Assembly: GCA_964017065.1 (NCBI GenBank)
Contig: OZ024788.1
Location: 2,217,021-2,281,020, forward strand
Reading direction: 5' to 3'
From: Haliclona indistincta
Lineage: Eukaryota > Porifera > Demospongiae > Haplosclerida > Chalinidae
Length of the DNA: 64,000 nucleotides
This document shows positions 1 through 10,236 of this stretch, piece after piece (the stretch's first letter is position 1; every line of letters starts with the position of its first letter). The notes below the pieces were generated by a model. It was given only the letters and a program-made list of their open reading frames with translations, was not told the origin of the DNA and did no database searches. The position numbers were made by a program, and so were the translations under genes.

Positions 1-280
1 AGAATAGCATCTGAAAGTTGCTCTACGCGAATTCACCTCGATGATACAGTAGTTCATGGCTGTGATTTAGAGTTATCTTGAAGAGATCGAATGAGCTTAC
101 TTTGAAGTCACTAGTGTTTGTGGGCTACAGCTGTGAGTTTGAACCAGTCACTACAGTTGTTTTCAGTGTGTCTACTTTGATTGATTTTGCACACAATTAT
201 TATTACACTAACAAAAATTAATGATTAATTACTACATCATGTATAGAAAAAACTACGATTGATGGTCTTTTGCGAACATC
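1..280. other. 3' flank of first cluster gene
   Basis: A+T-rich sequence downstream of the minus-strand gene that ends at 281. I see no coding exon, RNA gene or clear repeat in it. Confidence 0.5.
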
Positions 281-1824
281 TTATTGTGCATCATTTTTGT
301 CATTTTCTTCACTAGATTCTTCACTTGTCATTTCTTCTATAGTAGACATATATTCAGATTCCATATCTTCATCTTCATCACTTGACGTATCTTCATCACT
401 TGACATATCTTCATCTTCATCATTTGACATATCTTCGTCTTCATCTTCATCATTTGACATATCTTTGTCTTCATCACTTGTCATATCTTCATCACTTGAT
501 GGTTCTTCATCAGTTGGCATTTCTTGTTTGCTTTCTTCATCAGACATTTCTTGATCAAAAGTTTCTTTAGAGTCAGCTATCAAATCGTTATAATGAAGTT
601 AGTTAACAATATCAGTCATATGATAAAAAAGCTAACCTTCTGCTGGGGAAGAAGCTTGTGTAGTTCCGCCATCAGGATCGCCATCAGTTTCAACATCTAT
701 AAGAATAGAATTGAAAGATAGGTCTAAATTTTTAACGCTGCTTATAATTCTGATTTACTGACATAGCATTTACAGGGTTCTCGAAGAACCAAACTTATAC
801 CCATTAAAAATTGAGCACTTAAATACCTGTCTTAGTATGATTTCTTATATGCATATCCTCACATCCTAAATATCATATTTTACTTATCCTGACTAAACAA
901 ATGGATTACCGACAGCTGATTTGAACCGTAAACCAAATGGAGCTTGAAAAAACCAAATCGAGTGATTCATTCAAAAACTGCCCAGCAAGAACCCTGTGCA
1001 AATGCACTTACCTATTCTATCAGGGCTTTTAGCTGTAACAACTGAAGAACTAGCTTGAGCTGTATGAGAAGAGATTGAAACATAATTTTAAAGATATTGT
1101 TTTACTATGTGGTTAAAGGATACTTACGTTGGTTAGAGCTTGACGAGTCATCAGGATTACCCATCGTAACAAGCTCATCATCATAATATGTGAAGGTCAT
1201 GTATACTACAAATGTCCTGCTGTTGTTATTTCCTGGTATTTCTGAGTCACTTGATTGACTTGACGATACCGATTGACTTGACGATAATGATTGTCCAGTA
1301 GAATCGCTTTGTGGCTTCTTTTTCTTTTTGCGAGTTGTGGATCCACTTGTAAATGTTCTGTTGACAACTCTTGGGTCAGGATGAAATAGAACATAGTGAT
1401 GGAGAAGCATTTGCTCTATGGCTAGTGCGAAATGTTCATGTCTTTTCCTTCCTTTAAGCTTGCCACGAATTTTACTCACTGCATCTCTTGTGAATGCTCC
1501 CAATACTACCATCCCATCTCTGCCTCGTTTTTTTTTACTGTGCCTTTTCCAGCGTGAGTATGTGCCATCTTCAGAACTGTACTTTCTATTTGAATAGTAG
1601 AATGACTTTCCAATATAGATGTGTTTTATTTTCTTCTTTGAACCATCTTCCAGCCGTTTTATTGTCTCTTCTAATTGATCAATGAGTTTGTCTCTGATTT
1701 GCTCTGTAGATGTCAGTGAGCCTATGTCAGCAAGGTTAAATGCATAGCCTTTAACAGAACTTGTGCAAAGATTTTCGAAGGTTACTGGTTTCGACTTGTC
1801 GCTCTTAGCTATTGGTGAAGCCAT
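281..1824 (-). CDS. GIY-YIG-like domain protein with spliced acidic tail
   Basis: Four predicted exons, 1824-1128, 1059-1012, 696-637 and 576-281, all joined in phase 1 across GT..AG borders, give 366 aa. Exon 1 carries the family domain: GYAFNLADI at residues 26-34, an amphipathic insert 38-65, IYIGKS 69-74, SRWKRH 90-95, MVVLGAFTR 105-113, the helix with candidate catalytic Glu at E137, VVN before FTSG, and a closing strand VVYMTFTY. Exons 2-4 add a low-complexity tail made almost entirely of Ser/Asp/Glu/Met repeats such as DEDMSNDEDE. The order of motifs fits a divergent GIY-YIG nuclease; that is inference, and the function of the tail is unknown. A pyrimidine-rich stretch ending in tag about 24 bp before the ATG looks like an acceptor, so a 5' untranslated exon is likely. 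Exon 1 alone would read into the first intron and stop within about 8 codons. Confidence 0.72.
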
Positions 1825-1885
1825 GGGCTCTGGTATAGTTGATATTTTCTAGACAGCAAACACAAAAACAGAAATTTATTTTGAA

Positions 1886-2090
1886 TGTATATGTTGGCTA
1901 TTGTTCTAACTGATTGTAGCTCAAGCTCTCTTACAGTGTCCTCTAGTTGTGCTATCAGCCTCTTCTTGATAGCCTTCACTTCTGTCTGCCCTGATATGGT
2001 AGCTGGATTGGCTGAATAGTTTCTAACACCTTCTGTGCACAACAGTTCAAAGTCCGCTCCTCCCTGGGTTGTTTTGCTGACAACAGACAT
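1886..2090 (-). pseudogene. 5' fragment of a GIY-YIG-like family member
   Basis: From an ATG giving MSVVSKTTQGGADFELLCT the sequence follows the family through the first motif (here NYSANPAT) and the helical insert to IANIYI. It then leaves homology inside the YIG motif and stops soon after. The conserved leader upstream of the ATG (encoding LNCCA) matches the other MSVV-type loci, so this is the front end of a deleted copy. It lies only about 60 bp upstream of the next gene's ATG, and its leader could now serve as that gene's 5' region. Confidence 0.75.
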
Positions 2091-2883
2091 GGCACAGCAG
2101 TTCAGAATAAGTCTACGCAAACTATGAAACTGACGCTTCCTCCTTTAGCCTAGATTCTGTGTACTTGTACTCTTACAAGTAGTATTATATGGACTGTGGC
2201 TGTTTATGTAGTCTATGTCCATCTATAGCACTACATAAACATGAACTACATAAACTACATCTATAGCACTTCTATGTGGTTATGTACCTCAGTGACTATA
2301 GCATTGTATGCTTTCTGTTTGTGAGTCTCATGACTGCAATAAAGTACATAGTTGACTGAATGATTGTTCATGGCTATGTGATGTAGAATAAATACCTTGG
2401 AGAGATAGATTGTTTAGAATAAAGTGAAGACACTAGCTGTGTAAACTGTGTGTTGACTATAGCTATGAGTAGAGATAAAAATTATAGCTGACAGTGTATA
2501 CTGTTTGACTACTGTGACTAGTTTGAACTACGATTTAAAAATCTTGATTTAGGTTTTACACTAACAATCTTGCTTACAACTTGGTTAATCTGAATTTTTG
2601 TGTCTTCATAAAAATCTTTCTAATCTTGATAAATAATTACATCGGGTATTGTTTTAAATAAAATTTTAGCTTCCTCTGGCTCTGCTAATTTTTGAATATC
2701 TGGAAATAGTACTGTTTTTGGTCGACAGATGAAATTCTCGATTCAAAAGTCGACTTAATTTGCATTATCTGTTTTGTTTGTTGAAATGAATTGATAGTGG
2801 GTGGAGGAGTAGTCATCAGAGTAGATCAAGGAGAACCTTGTGATTTTGAAATATCCACTGTGATCAATGGCTGTGTATATGTA
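2091..2883. repeat. Family spacer, copy 1
   Basis: This upstream spacer is shared with 5271-6150, 12911-13815, 19475-20400 and 22592-23653. Shared landmarks include a block around gattctgtgtacttgtactc, a tract with tgtgatgtagaataaat, and gtgggtggaggagtagtcatc. These copies show that genes and spacers were amplified together as units. Confidence 0.75.
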
Positions 2884-3275
2884 AACTTAGACCACAGCTA
2901 AGCGTCACTGACCAACCAGATTGCGTAGCTGCGGGTCTCTATTTCTCGTAGTGGAATCCCGCCACTACCGCGACTCTATAGTGGAATCCCACCACACGGC
3001 GCAGATTACGGTTCTGTGCGCGGAGTTCTACTGAATAATTTTAACAGCGCTCGCGTGTCCTTGCTCGTCGTTCGCGTCGTTTCTGTTTGCTGTTGCTATG
3101 GTCTAAATCAGTTAGACAGCCCATCCAATCGGATCTACGCGATGTAGAAGCCCTCGCGCCGTTACCATAGCGCCCTCGCTACGCTCGGACGCTATATAGC
3201 AACGGCTCTCGGGCTTCTAAATCGCGTAGATCCTCGGATGCGCTCTCTAACTATTATTTAGAGCTGTGGTTTAAG
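2884..3275. mobile_element. Foldback element with TIR-like ends
   Basis: It begins near cttagaccacagct and ends near agctgtggtttaag, which are inverted copies. The interior is G+C-richer than its surroundings, contains short inverted repeats (gtagtgg/ccactac) and hosts the 141-bp MITE at 3111-3251. No coding sequence is seen. The boundaries are approximate. Confidence 0.45.
3111..3251. mobile_element. 141-bp foldback MITE, copy 1
   Basis: An almost complete inverted repeat running from gttagacagcccatcc to a matching end at ctctctaac, with both arms sharing the core ggatctacgcgat. It has the same length and core as the elements at 3973-4113 and 31148-31288. It is the most diverged of the three. 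Confidence 0.75.
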
Positions 3276-3830
3276 TATGGTTAGCCGCTCCTTACCATCC
3301 CCATATTTGCGACCCAGTCGCTTAGTGAGTGTACTGCTGCGGAGTACATGGTGATCAGTAATGAGATTTATGATAATCTACCTCATAGGGGTGGAGCGTG
3401 GTTCAAAGTGTTGCGATGCCTCGTGGCTCCGGCACATGCGCAGTCTAAGACAGAGCTGTCCAGCTGTACGGTAGATCAACTCGGAACTAGCGTACTGTGC
3501 CACTAGCTGTTCTGTCTCGCTGTCCCACCTTCCCTCCCTCTAATGCAATGTCCTACACGTAGTTTTTAGTAATCTTCCGCTGGGATTAGCCCGGCGTGAT
3601 CGTGTCGCCACGCTTTGACTCCGCCCCCGGTGGCCGCCCCCTTCGTGGGTTACGCCCAGGAGACGAGTCAATCGGTAGGCGGGGTCAGGGGCGGGGCGAC
3701 ACGCCCTCGCACACCCCTCACGTTGCGGGGTGTGCTCTACTGGTGCTATCTGTTGGATAGTTAGCGGCTTGGGCCTGCCGCTAACCATTAGTAAGTTGGT
3801 GAGGTAAGCGGTTAACCTCATTGTCTTAGT
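3276..3830. other. Intergenic, repeat-derived
   Basis: No gene is recognised. Around 3411-3436 there is a short inverted fragment of the element whose end reads ggagccacgaggcat (full copies at 29446 and 57769). The 3560-3740 stretch is G+C-rich with no clear ORF or RNA. Confidence 0.4.
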
Positions 3831-3972
3831 GTTATTATAAACTTGTGATTCAAGCCTCGTGCCGTGGGTTGAATCTGACTAAACTATTGCTGTTAAACTA
3901 TGTATGTACGTACATCAGTATGCTGTCTGTTTAAAAATTCTATCAACATAATACAAATTAATACTAAATATA
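3831..3972. repeat. Fragment of family spacer
   Basis: Matches spacer copies near 5950, 13600, 20240 and 23410 (shared: cttgtgattcaagcctcgtg, then ttgaatctgactaaactatt). Interrupted by the MITE that follows. Confidence 0.65.
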
Positions 3973-4113
3973 AGTTAGACGCCGAGGCCATGGGATCTAC
4001 GTGGTATAGAAACCCGAGAGGAAGCCATATAGAATCCGAGCACGTAGCGCGGGGTTCTATGGCAACTCGAGGATTTCTATACCGCGTAGATCCCATTGGC
4101 CTCGGCGTCTAAC
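3973..4113. mobile_element. 141-bp foldback MITE, copy 2
   Basis: A near-perfect palindrome: gttagacgccgaggcc at the left and its reverse complement at the right, with further inner pairing through ggatctacg and ggtatagaaa. It inserted into a family spacer, which resumes its recognisable 3' part only near 4795. Confidence 0.85.
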
Positions 4114-4794
4114 TTATTTAGAGTATAGCCATGAGTAACTGGTATCTAAGGCGTAAGCAAAAGAAACGCACTCTCAGGTTCTCCGAGTCGTTCGTTGTAT
4201 AAGCGACCAGCGCTCCTCGACTGGGCGTACTACAGCGACGAACTGTTACTGAAAACCATTAATGAGTACGAGAGTAATTCTGCAACTTTACTCTACACCG
4301 CTCTTACGCCTTCAGTAGACTCCGCTGCTGCTACCACCACGAGAAGAAAGCGCTCGAGAAGAAACCGTTCCTAGCTACTCGGAGTACTCCGCCCTCGACC
4401 CAACCTCTATCGGCAACGCCCTGGGAAACGCTCCCGTTTGGCGATCCGCATGCTGCGGACCTGCAAGTCAAGCAAGCCAGAGTGGGCACTGGGCAGACAG
4501 ACTGGAATTCCAAGGAAGACACTCCAAGACCGTCTATGATAGTCACTTCAGATAGTGATAGTCTATATAGCTAGACTGTGTCAACTCGTAGACTATCACT
4601 AGTATTCATCACTTGTTGTTTCCATTGCTTGTATTATACACAATGCTCAATATGTAAGAAATATACCGTCTCCCGCTTAAATCAACCAATGAAACGCCTG
4701 GTGTCTATGAAGAACACCTAGGTTCTACTTGAAATAGACCCTATAGTAGCTAGTCGATCTGATTGGTCAATATCACTGTACTATACTCTAATTT
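4114..4794. other. Non-coding insert, nothing recognised
   Basis: The sequence between MITE copy 2 and the end of the next gene is not shared with the other spacers. I see no convincing exon or RNA gene. It may be an unrecognised insertion. Confidence 0.35.
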
Positions 4795-4871
4795 GTTAAA
4801 GTTACTAGGAGGGACTCACAGCCCAAAAGTATTATACAACTTCAGTTTTTTATTTCTTTTGGGTATGCTAG

Positions 4872-5270
4872 CTAATTTGTTTCAGAGTCACTATCAGAAG
4901 AGATTAGTTGAGAAGGCTCAGGTTTATCATCTGTTATCATGATTGGTGAAGATTCACTACCACTGCTGTCACTGTTAACATAGCTTGGTCCTGAATCTTC
5001 GCTGGTCGATTGTGAAACTGGTGGTGAATCAAGCAGTGTATCGTCTGGAGGAGAATCAGTTTGAGGTAAATCTTCTCCCAGTAAAGCGTCTTGAGATAGA
5101 GTTGGGCCTGGAGCATTTGAAGTTGCATTAGAAGCTAGTTTTGCTTTTTTGGAAGATGTCCTCTGTCCTGATAGGTCAGCTGGATTGAAGGAGTAGTTTC
5201 TAACAGCTCCTGTACACAACAGTTCAATGTCATCATCTCCCTGGGTTGCGGTTTTGCTGACAACAGACAT
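4872..5270 (-). CDS. Domain-deleted family member (N-terminus fused to SIM tail)
   Basis: 132 aa from the MSVVSKTAT start, the same start position used by other members. Residues 1 to about 37 match the family N-terminus through NYSFNPADLSGQR. The protein then passes directly in frame into the distal tail (SSKKAKLASN onward). The paralogue at 21041-22591 shows what is missing: the helical insert, YIG, Arg/His, Glu and Asn motifs and the proximal tail. The end has a SIM-like SSPIMITDD followed by SSDSDSETN. The fusion is genomic and keeps the reading frame, so it could encode a tail-only, nuclease-less protein, for example a competitor for the tail's partners. It could also be a decaying copy that is open by chance. 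Confidence 0.65.
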   Translation of the reverse strand: MSVVSKTATQGDDDIELLCTGAVRNYSFNPADLSGQRTSSKKAKLASNATSNAPGPTLSQDALLGEDLPQTDSPPDDTLLDSPPVSQSTSEDSGPSYVNSDSSGSESSPIMITDDKPEPSQLISSDSDSETN

Positions 5271-6150
5271 GGCACAGCAGTTCAGAAAAAGTCTATACAA
5301 ACTATGAATCTGACGCTTCGGCTCTAGATTCTGTGTACTTGTACTCTTACAAGTATCAATAATATTATTATAGGGCAGTATACTTGACTGTGGTTTGAGT
5401 GTGATTGTGTATTCAATGTCCCTAATGTTATCATCTATAGCACTTATTATGTGGTTATGTACCTCAGGGACTAGCTTTCTGTTTGTCTACAATAAAGTAC
5501 ATTTTGACTGAATGAGCTATGTGATGTAGAATAAATATTATATTGGAGAGATAGAATAACGTGAGGACACTAGCTGTATAAACTGTGTGTTGACTATAGC
5601 TATGAATAGAGATATAGCTGTCAGTGTATACTGTTTGACTACTTTGTATACTGTTCTTTCTAATCTTGATAAATTACATCGGGTACTGTTTTAAATATAA
5701 TTGTAGCTTCCTCTGGCTCAGCTAATTTTTGAATATCTGATTGATTTTGGAAATAGTACTGTTTTTGCTCAACAGATGATTTTGCTCAACAGATGAAATT
5801 CTCGTTTCAAAAGTCGACTTAATTTGCATTACCTGTTTGTTTGTTGAAATGAATTGATAGTGGGTGGAGGAGTAGTCATCCGAGGAGATATAGGAGAACC
5901 TTGTGATTTTGAAATATCCACTGTGATCAATGGCTGTGTATACCTCATTGTCTTAGTGTTATTATAAACTTGTGATTCAAGCCTCATGCCTTGGGTTGAA
6001 TCTGACTAAACTATTGCTGTTAAATTATGTACAGTACATCAGTACACTGTCTGTTTAAAAAATCAACATAATACAATATAATACTATAATACAGATTAAT
6101 ACTAATTTTGTGACTATTATAAAGTTACTAGGAGGGACTCACTGCCCAAA
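5271..6150. repeat. Family spacer, copy 2
   Basis: Collinear with the spacer at 2091-2883 and its relatives, ending with the conserved 3'-flank block (actaggagggactcac...gcccaaaag) that precedes each long-tailed gene's stop. No coding sequence is seen. Confidence 0.75.
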
Positions 6151-6193
6151 AGTATTATACAACTTCAGTTTTTGTATCGTTTGTGTATGCTAG

Positions 6194-7130
6194 CTAATTA
6201 GTGTCAGAGTCACTATCATCATCTAATATCACGATTGGTGACGATTCACTATCACTACTAACATAACTTGGTCCTGGATTATCTTCGTGGGTCAGTGAAT
6301 CAAGCAGTGTGCCATCTGGAGGTGAATCAGTTTGAAGGAAATCTTCTCCCAGTAAAGCGTCGTCGGTTTCTACTCCTAGTAAACGATGATGGTCATTCTG
6401 ATGTTGCGAATCGAGTAGCGAATCATCTATTGGTGACCCAGAACCTAGTAACATGTCTACATCTTCTCCTGAACCTAGTAACATGTCTACATCTTCTCCT
6501 GAACCTAGTAACATGTCTACATCTTCTTCTGGAGCGGTAGAAAGACCATGAGATTGATTTTGAGCTTTTTCCGATTCCTCATTGCTCTGTCCATGGATGT
6601 TTGTAACAGAAGTTGATCTTACTACTGGTGTGCGATCAGAAGGAGTGCATTCCATTCTTGAAGAATGCTGAGGTATAGAAGTGTTGCTTGGACCTGGAGC
6701 ATTAGAAGCTAGTTTTGCTCTTTTAGGAGGTGTCTGGCTTGAACTTGTCTGAGAACGTTTTCGTGATAATTTATCTTTAGGATCTTGCTGTAGTATTTTA
6801 CTTTGATGAGCATTTTGTGCTGGCACTGTATTCGTTGGCTGAGAATTAGTTCTTGTTTGTTTGCTTTGCACCTTTTGCAGAAGAAGATGAAGGTAAAGGA
6901 ATAGACTCATGGTTTGGAGGTTGAGACAGAGATATACTTCTGCTCAAAGTTGAAAGCTTTGCACTCTTTGCAGGAGGAGGCGAAGAAAAAGGAATTTTTG
7001 GAGGTAAAGACTGAGGTATACTTAGGCTTGAAGTTGGACATTCAGGTTTTGTTGTCCTCTTTTGTGATTGTTCAAGACCTGAAGTGGTATGGCTTGGTCC
7101 TGGTACTGTACTTGGGACTAATGGGGTCAC
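6194..7130 (-). pseudogene. Tail-only remnant of a family member (copy 1)
   Basis: Only the Ser/Pro-rich tail is present. One frame gives TVPGPSHTTSG to SSAKGAKQTNKN and then stops. The family tail resumes in another frame (TRTNSQPTNTVPAQNAHQSK to the end). Comparison with 21041-22591 shows a net loss of 11 bp at the RSHK-coding site, which explains the shift. The distal part has three tandem 10-residue repeats GEDVDMLLGS and ends with a strong SIM-like SSPIVILDDDSDSDTN. Upstream of 7130 the homology switches to a non-coding repeat, so no nuclease-like domain remains. The copy at 13857-14793 is identical. Confidence 0.75.
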
Positions 7131-7470
7131 TACAGTTGCAACTTACCAGGTGATAGTGATTGTGCTGGTGTTTAGTATTAGAACTTGTTTTTATGTAATT
7201 GTTAGTTCATCTCTAAAACCCGCCTCTTAGTCACCCTTATTGTTTGTAACTAATTCTCTTGTTAAAGAATCGACACATGACAATGAATTCACTCATCAGT
7301 GAGTCAGTGACAGGTGGTGTCTCTAGACAACACTTTAGCTATTAAAAATAATAGCATGATGTCATGATTATAACAAGATCTTGATGTTTACAGCAGCTAA
7401 AGTGGGCACGGCATTGTTGCGTGTCGAGATTGTAGAATAGTGTGGCTGCCCACAATTACTTTTTGCTTTA
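7131..7470. repeat. 330-bp dispersed repeat, copy 1
   Basis: Shared with 9531-9860 (landmarks: gtttagtattagaacttg and ccgcctcttagtcac) and with both equivalents in the right duplication copy. It replaces the expected domain-coding part of the tail remnant beside it. The nature of the repeat is unknown. Confidence 0.6.
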
Positions 7471-7559
7471 TCACAATGATGTTTGTTTCTTTGTTGGTTG
7501 CAATAACAAGCAGAAAATACGATGCAATACAACTGACTGCTTACGTCCCTACATTACCT

Positions 7560-7720
7560 GCTACTATGGTGTTATTCGATTCTGGCGACTTCTCTGGGAT
7601 CTCTACTAGACTACCTTGAGTGCTTCGGTTGCTGAAGCGCAGGTATGGTCTAAACACCTCAGACGATAGGCTCTCAATGTCTACGAGATTTAGGTCACCT
7701 TGGAAACCAAAAGTAGCTCT
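7560..7720 (-). repeat. Dispersed element fragment
   Basis: The inverse complement matches 62630-62765 (shared: gtctgaggtgtttagaccat and cagagaagtc). It is also present at about 15222-15384 through the large duplication. No coding capacity is seen. Confidence 0.55.
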
Positions 7721-7872
7721 TATGCGGATGTCTAGAACGTGTTTATTTAAGTCTGTTTATCTCATTTTTTTGTAAAAAGTCACTATCAACAATGAAAATT
7801 ACAAACTGGGGATACTTACTAATAATTATGTAGAACTGGCTAACATTTCTGACTAATTTTTAGTTCTTATAG

Positions 7873-9037
7873 TTAATTTTCACCATCTCGGTATTCAATA
7901 TAATCTGAACCTGAATCTTCATCTGAATTTGCATCTTCATCTTCATCTTCATCTTCATCTGAATCTCCATCTGAATCTTCTTGGTTGAAATTTTGACTGT
8001 TGTCTAGGGGTAGCAATAAGCATAAATGAGGAAGAATAATGGAAGCTGTTAGCACTACTATAGACTGAATTTCTCAATGATCTCACTGATCTTTCTTATC
8101 ATAATAATAATTATAGTAACTCTAACAACATTATTATTCAGTGTTTTTATTAGTACTTACATGAATCAGTGCTATTATCAGGGCTATTATCCCATGGTGT
8201 AGTTACTTCAGCTTGAGCAGGCTGCTCTTCAGCTTGAGCAGGCTGCTCATATGAAAAAGTCATATATACTACGAATATGCGTTCTTCTGGTTGACCCTCT
8301 TGTTGCTGTTGACCCGCTTGTTGCTGTTGACCCGCTTGTTGCTGTTGACCCGCTTGTTGCTGTTGACCCTCTTGTTGCTGTTGACCCGCTTGTTGCTGTT
8401 GACCCGCTTGTTGCTGTTGACCCGCTTGTTGCTGTTGACCCGCTTGTTGCTGTTGACCCGCTTGTTGCTGTTGACCCGCTTGTTGCTGTTGACCCGCTTG
8501 TTGCTGTTGACCCGCTTGTTGTTGTTGACCCGCTTGTTGCTGTTGTTGAACCTGTTGTTTTGTGTTTGTTGTTCTGCCAGCAGTGAATGTCTCATTGACC
8601 ACTCTTGGGTCAGGATTAACAAGAAGATAGTGATAGAGGAGCTGTTGTTCCATAGCTAATGCAAATTGTTCATGCTTCTTTATTTTTTCTGTTTGTAAAA
8701 CTTTTTTCCAGACACGATCCACTGCTTCTTTTGTAAATTCTCCCAAAATCACCATCCCTTTTCGTTCATGAACACTCGAATGTTTTTTCCAGCGCTTGTG
8801 TGTTCCATCTCTTTTAGTATATTCTTCTGTTGAATAACGGTATGTTTTTCCAATATAAATTTTTTCTATTCTTTGAGAGCCATTTTCAATTTGCCTTACT
8901 GTCTCGTCCAGATGTAAGATTAGCTTATACTTGATGAGCTCTGCACTTGTTAGCTGGTCTGTGTCTGCAACATGATATGCATAACCTTTAGGAGGATTTA
9001 TTGTGCAGAGATCTTGAAAGTCTAAAAGTCCTTCCAT
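7873..9037 (-). CDS. GIY-YIG-like protein with Gln array and acidic tail
   Basis: Two exons, 9037-8161 and 8003-7873, with donor gtaagta and acceptor cccctag in phase 1, give 335 aa. The N-terminal domain has GYAYHVADT, IYIGKT, KRWKKH, MVILGEFTK, the Glu helix ALAMEQQLLYHY and VVNETFTAG, so all predicted catalytic positions are kept. A tandem array of the hexapeptide GQQQQA (a few units with E) interrupts the protein before the conserved closing strand VVYMTFSY. A short QAEEQPAQAE repeat follows. The second exon encodes an Asp/Glu-rich tail ending IEYRDGEN. An acceptor-like tag lies just before the ATG, suggesting a 5' untranslated exon. Its counterpart at 15536-16448 lacks the array and the catalytic residues. 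Confidence 0.75.
8303..8546. repeat. 18-bp coding tandem repeat (Gln-rich)
   Basis: About 13-14 copies of gacccgcttgttgctgtt, reading GQQQQA on the minus strand. Two units read E instead of A, and one has a gtt/gct variant. In the right duplication copy only a vestige remains (15950-15975). The length is therefore unstable, and it is also a risk site for assembly. Confidence 0.9.
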
Positions 9038-9530
9038 TTAAGTTGGGCTGGATATCTCCTACGTAGCAAATAAAGGGAGGATAGTTACACTCTGGAGCGT
9101 AATCACAAATTGTTGTTATAACAGCTATCGTGTTTGACTCTGAGTCTGACTAAAGTGCACCCCCTTAAATACTCCCTGTTGAACAAACTATGAATATTAA
9201 CTACTATTCATAATTATTGTTGCTATGGCTATGTAGTAAGTTAGCAAAGCGCAGATGCATGTGTCTAGTTGCATGAGACCCATATTTTCGTGCTTATTAT
9301 TTTGTTGCTTTGAGTTTACAGATTCTAATTATTATTTTGATCAAAAATGCTGGTAACAAGCACACATGAACAACAGTTACACCTATGGCGGGTGCAATTA
9401 TTTTAGATAATAACATTTTCAAAGACTTGTTAGTTTATGAAAAATAATAAGCCCTGCCTTTACTGTTATTTAAATAATTATTTTTATTACCTTTGAATGA
9501 TTATTGACCTAGTTATAAGACTAAACTTGC
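9038..9530. other. Upstream region of the Gln-array gene (diverged island)
   Basis: Non-coding. It aligns with 16449-16935 but with many substitutions and small indels, unlike the near-identical sequence further out. A probable untranslated exon or promoter lies here; I cannot place it. Confidence 0.4.
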
Positions 9531-10236
9531 GATTTACCAGGCGATGGTGATTGTACTGGTGTTTAGTATTAGAACTTGTTTTTATATAATTGTTAGTTCA
9601 TCTCTAAAACCCGCCTCTTAGTCACCTCATTGTTTGTAACTAAATCTCTTGTTAAAGAATCGACACATGACAATGAATTCACTCGTCAGTGAGTCAGTGA
9701 AGGTGTTGTCTCTACTATCAAAAAAGAATCTGATAACATGTCATGATTATAATAAGATGTTGATGTTTACAGCAGCTAATGTGGGCACGGCATTGTTGTG
9801 TGTCGAGATTGTAGAATAGTGTGCCTGCCCACGATTACTTTTTTGCTTAATCACAATGATGTTTAAATTAAATTTTCATCACAGTCATTGTACTCAGATA
9901 ATCTGTCGAGTTTACAAATTTTTGTGTCTATGGTTGAGATGTATGATAGTTGATTTATGTGTCTATTGGTCCATGAATATAATTATTATGACAGTAGTTG
10001 ATATTGAATAGCTAGCAAATTTTAGCATTGTGATGTGGATCTGTGTATGACCATGAGTGTACGAAACATTGTATTTAATTATTGCTGATGGTTGTGTATC
10101 TACGATAGTGTTCTGTTTGACGTTAGTACTTCCTCCTCAAGATGGTGCTGTGCTATGGCTGCTGAATTGTTCCTTAGTGTTAGTGGTTGTCTACAGGTGC
10201 TCTCTTACTAACTGCTAATGAAAGACCCCTCAGCCT
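9531..10236. repeat. 330-bp dispersed repeat copy 2 and 3' flank
   Basis: 9531-9860 repeats 7131-7470. 9861-10236 is A+T-rich 3' flank of the next minus-strand locus with no gene visible. It is identical to 16936-17641 apart from rare differences. Confidence 0.55.

Noticed and set aside
6268..6540. Plus-strand frame with repeated LVTCLHLLLN
   Set aside because: Shadow of the three GEDVDMLLGS repeats on the minus strand.
8303..8546. Regular 18-bp array considered as a CRISPR-like repeat
   Set aside because: There are no spacers; units are directly adjacent and code for Gln-rich protein in a eukaryotic gene.
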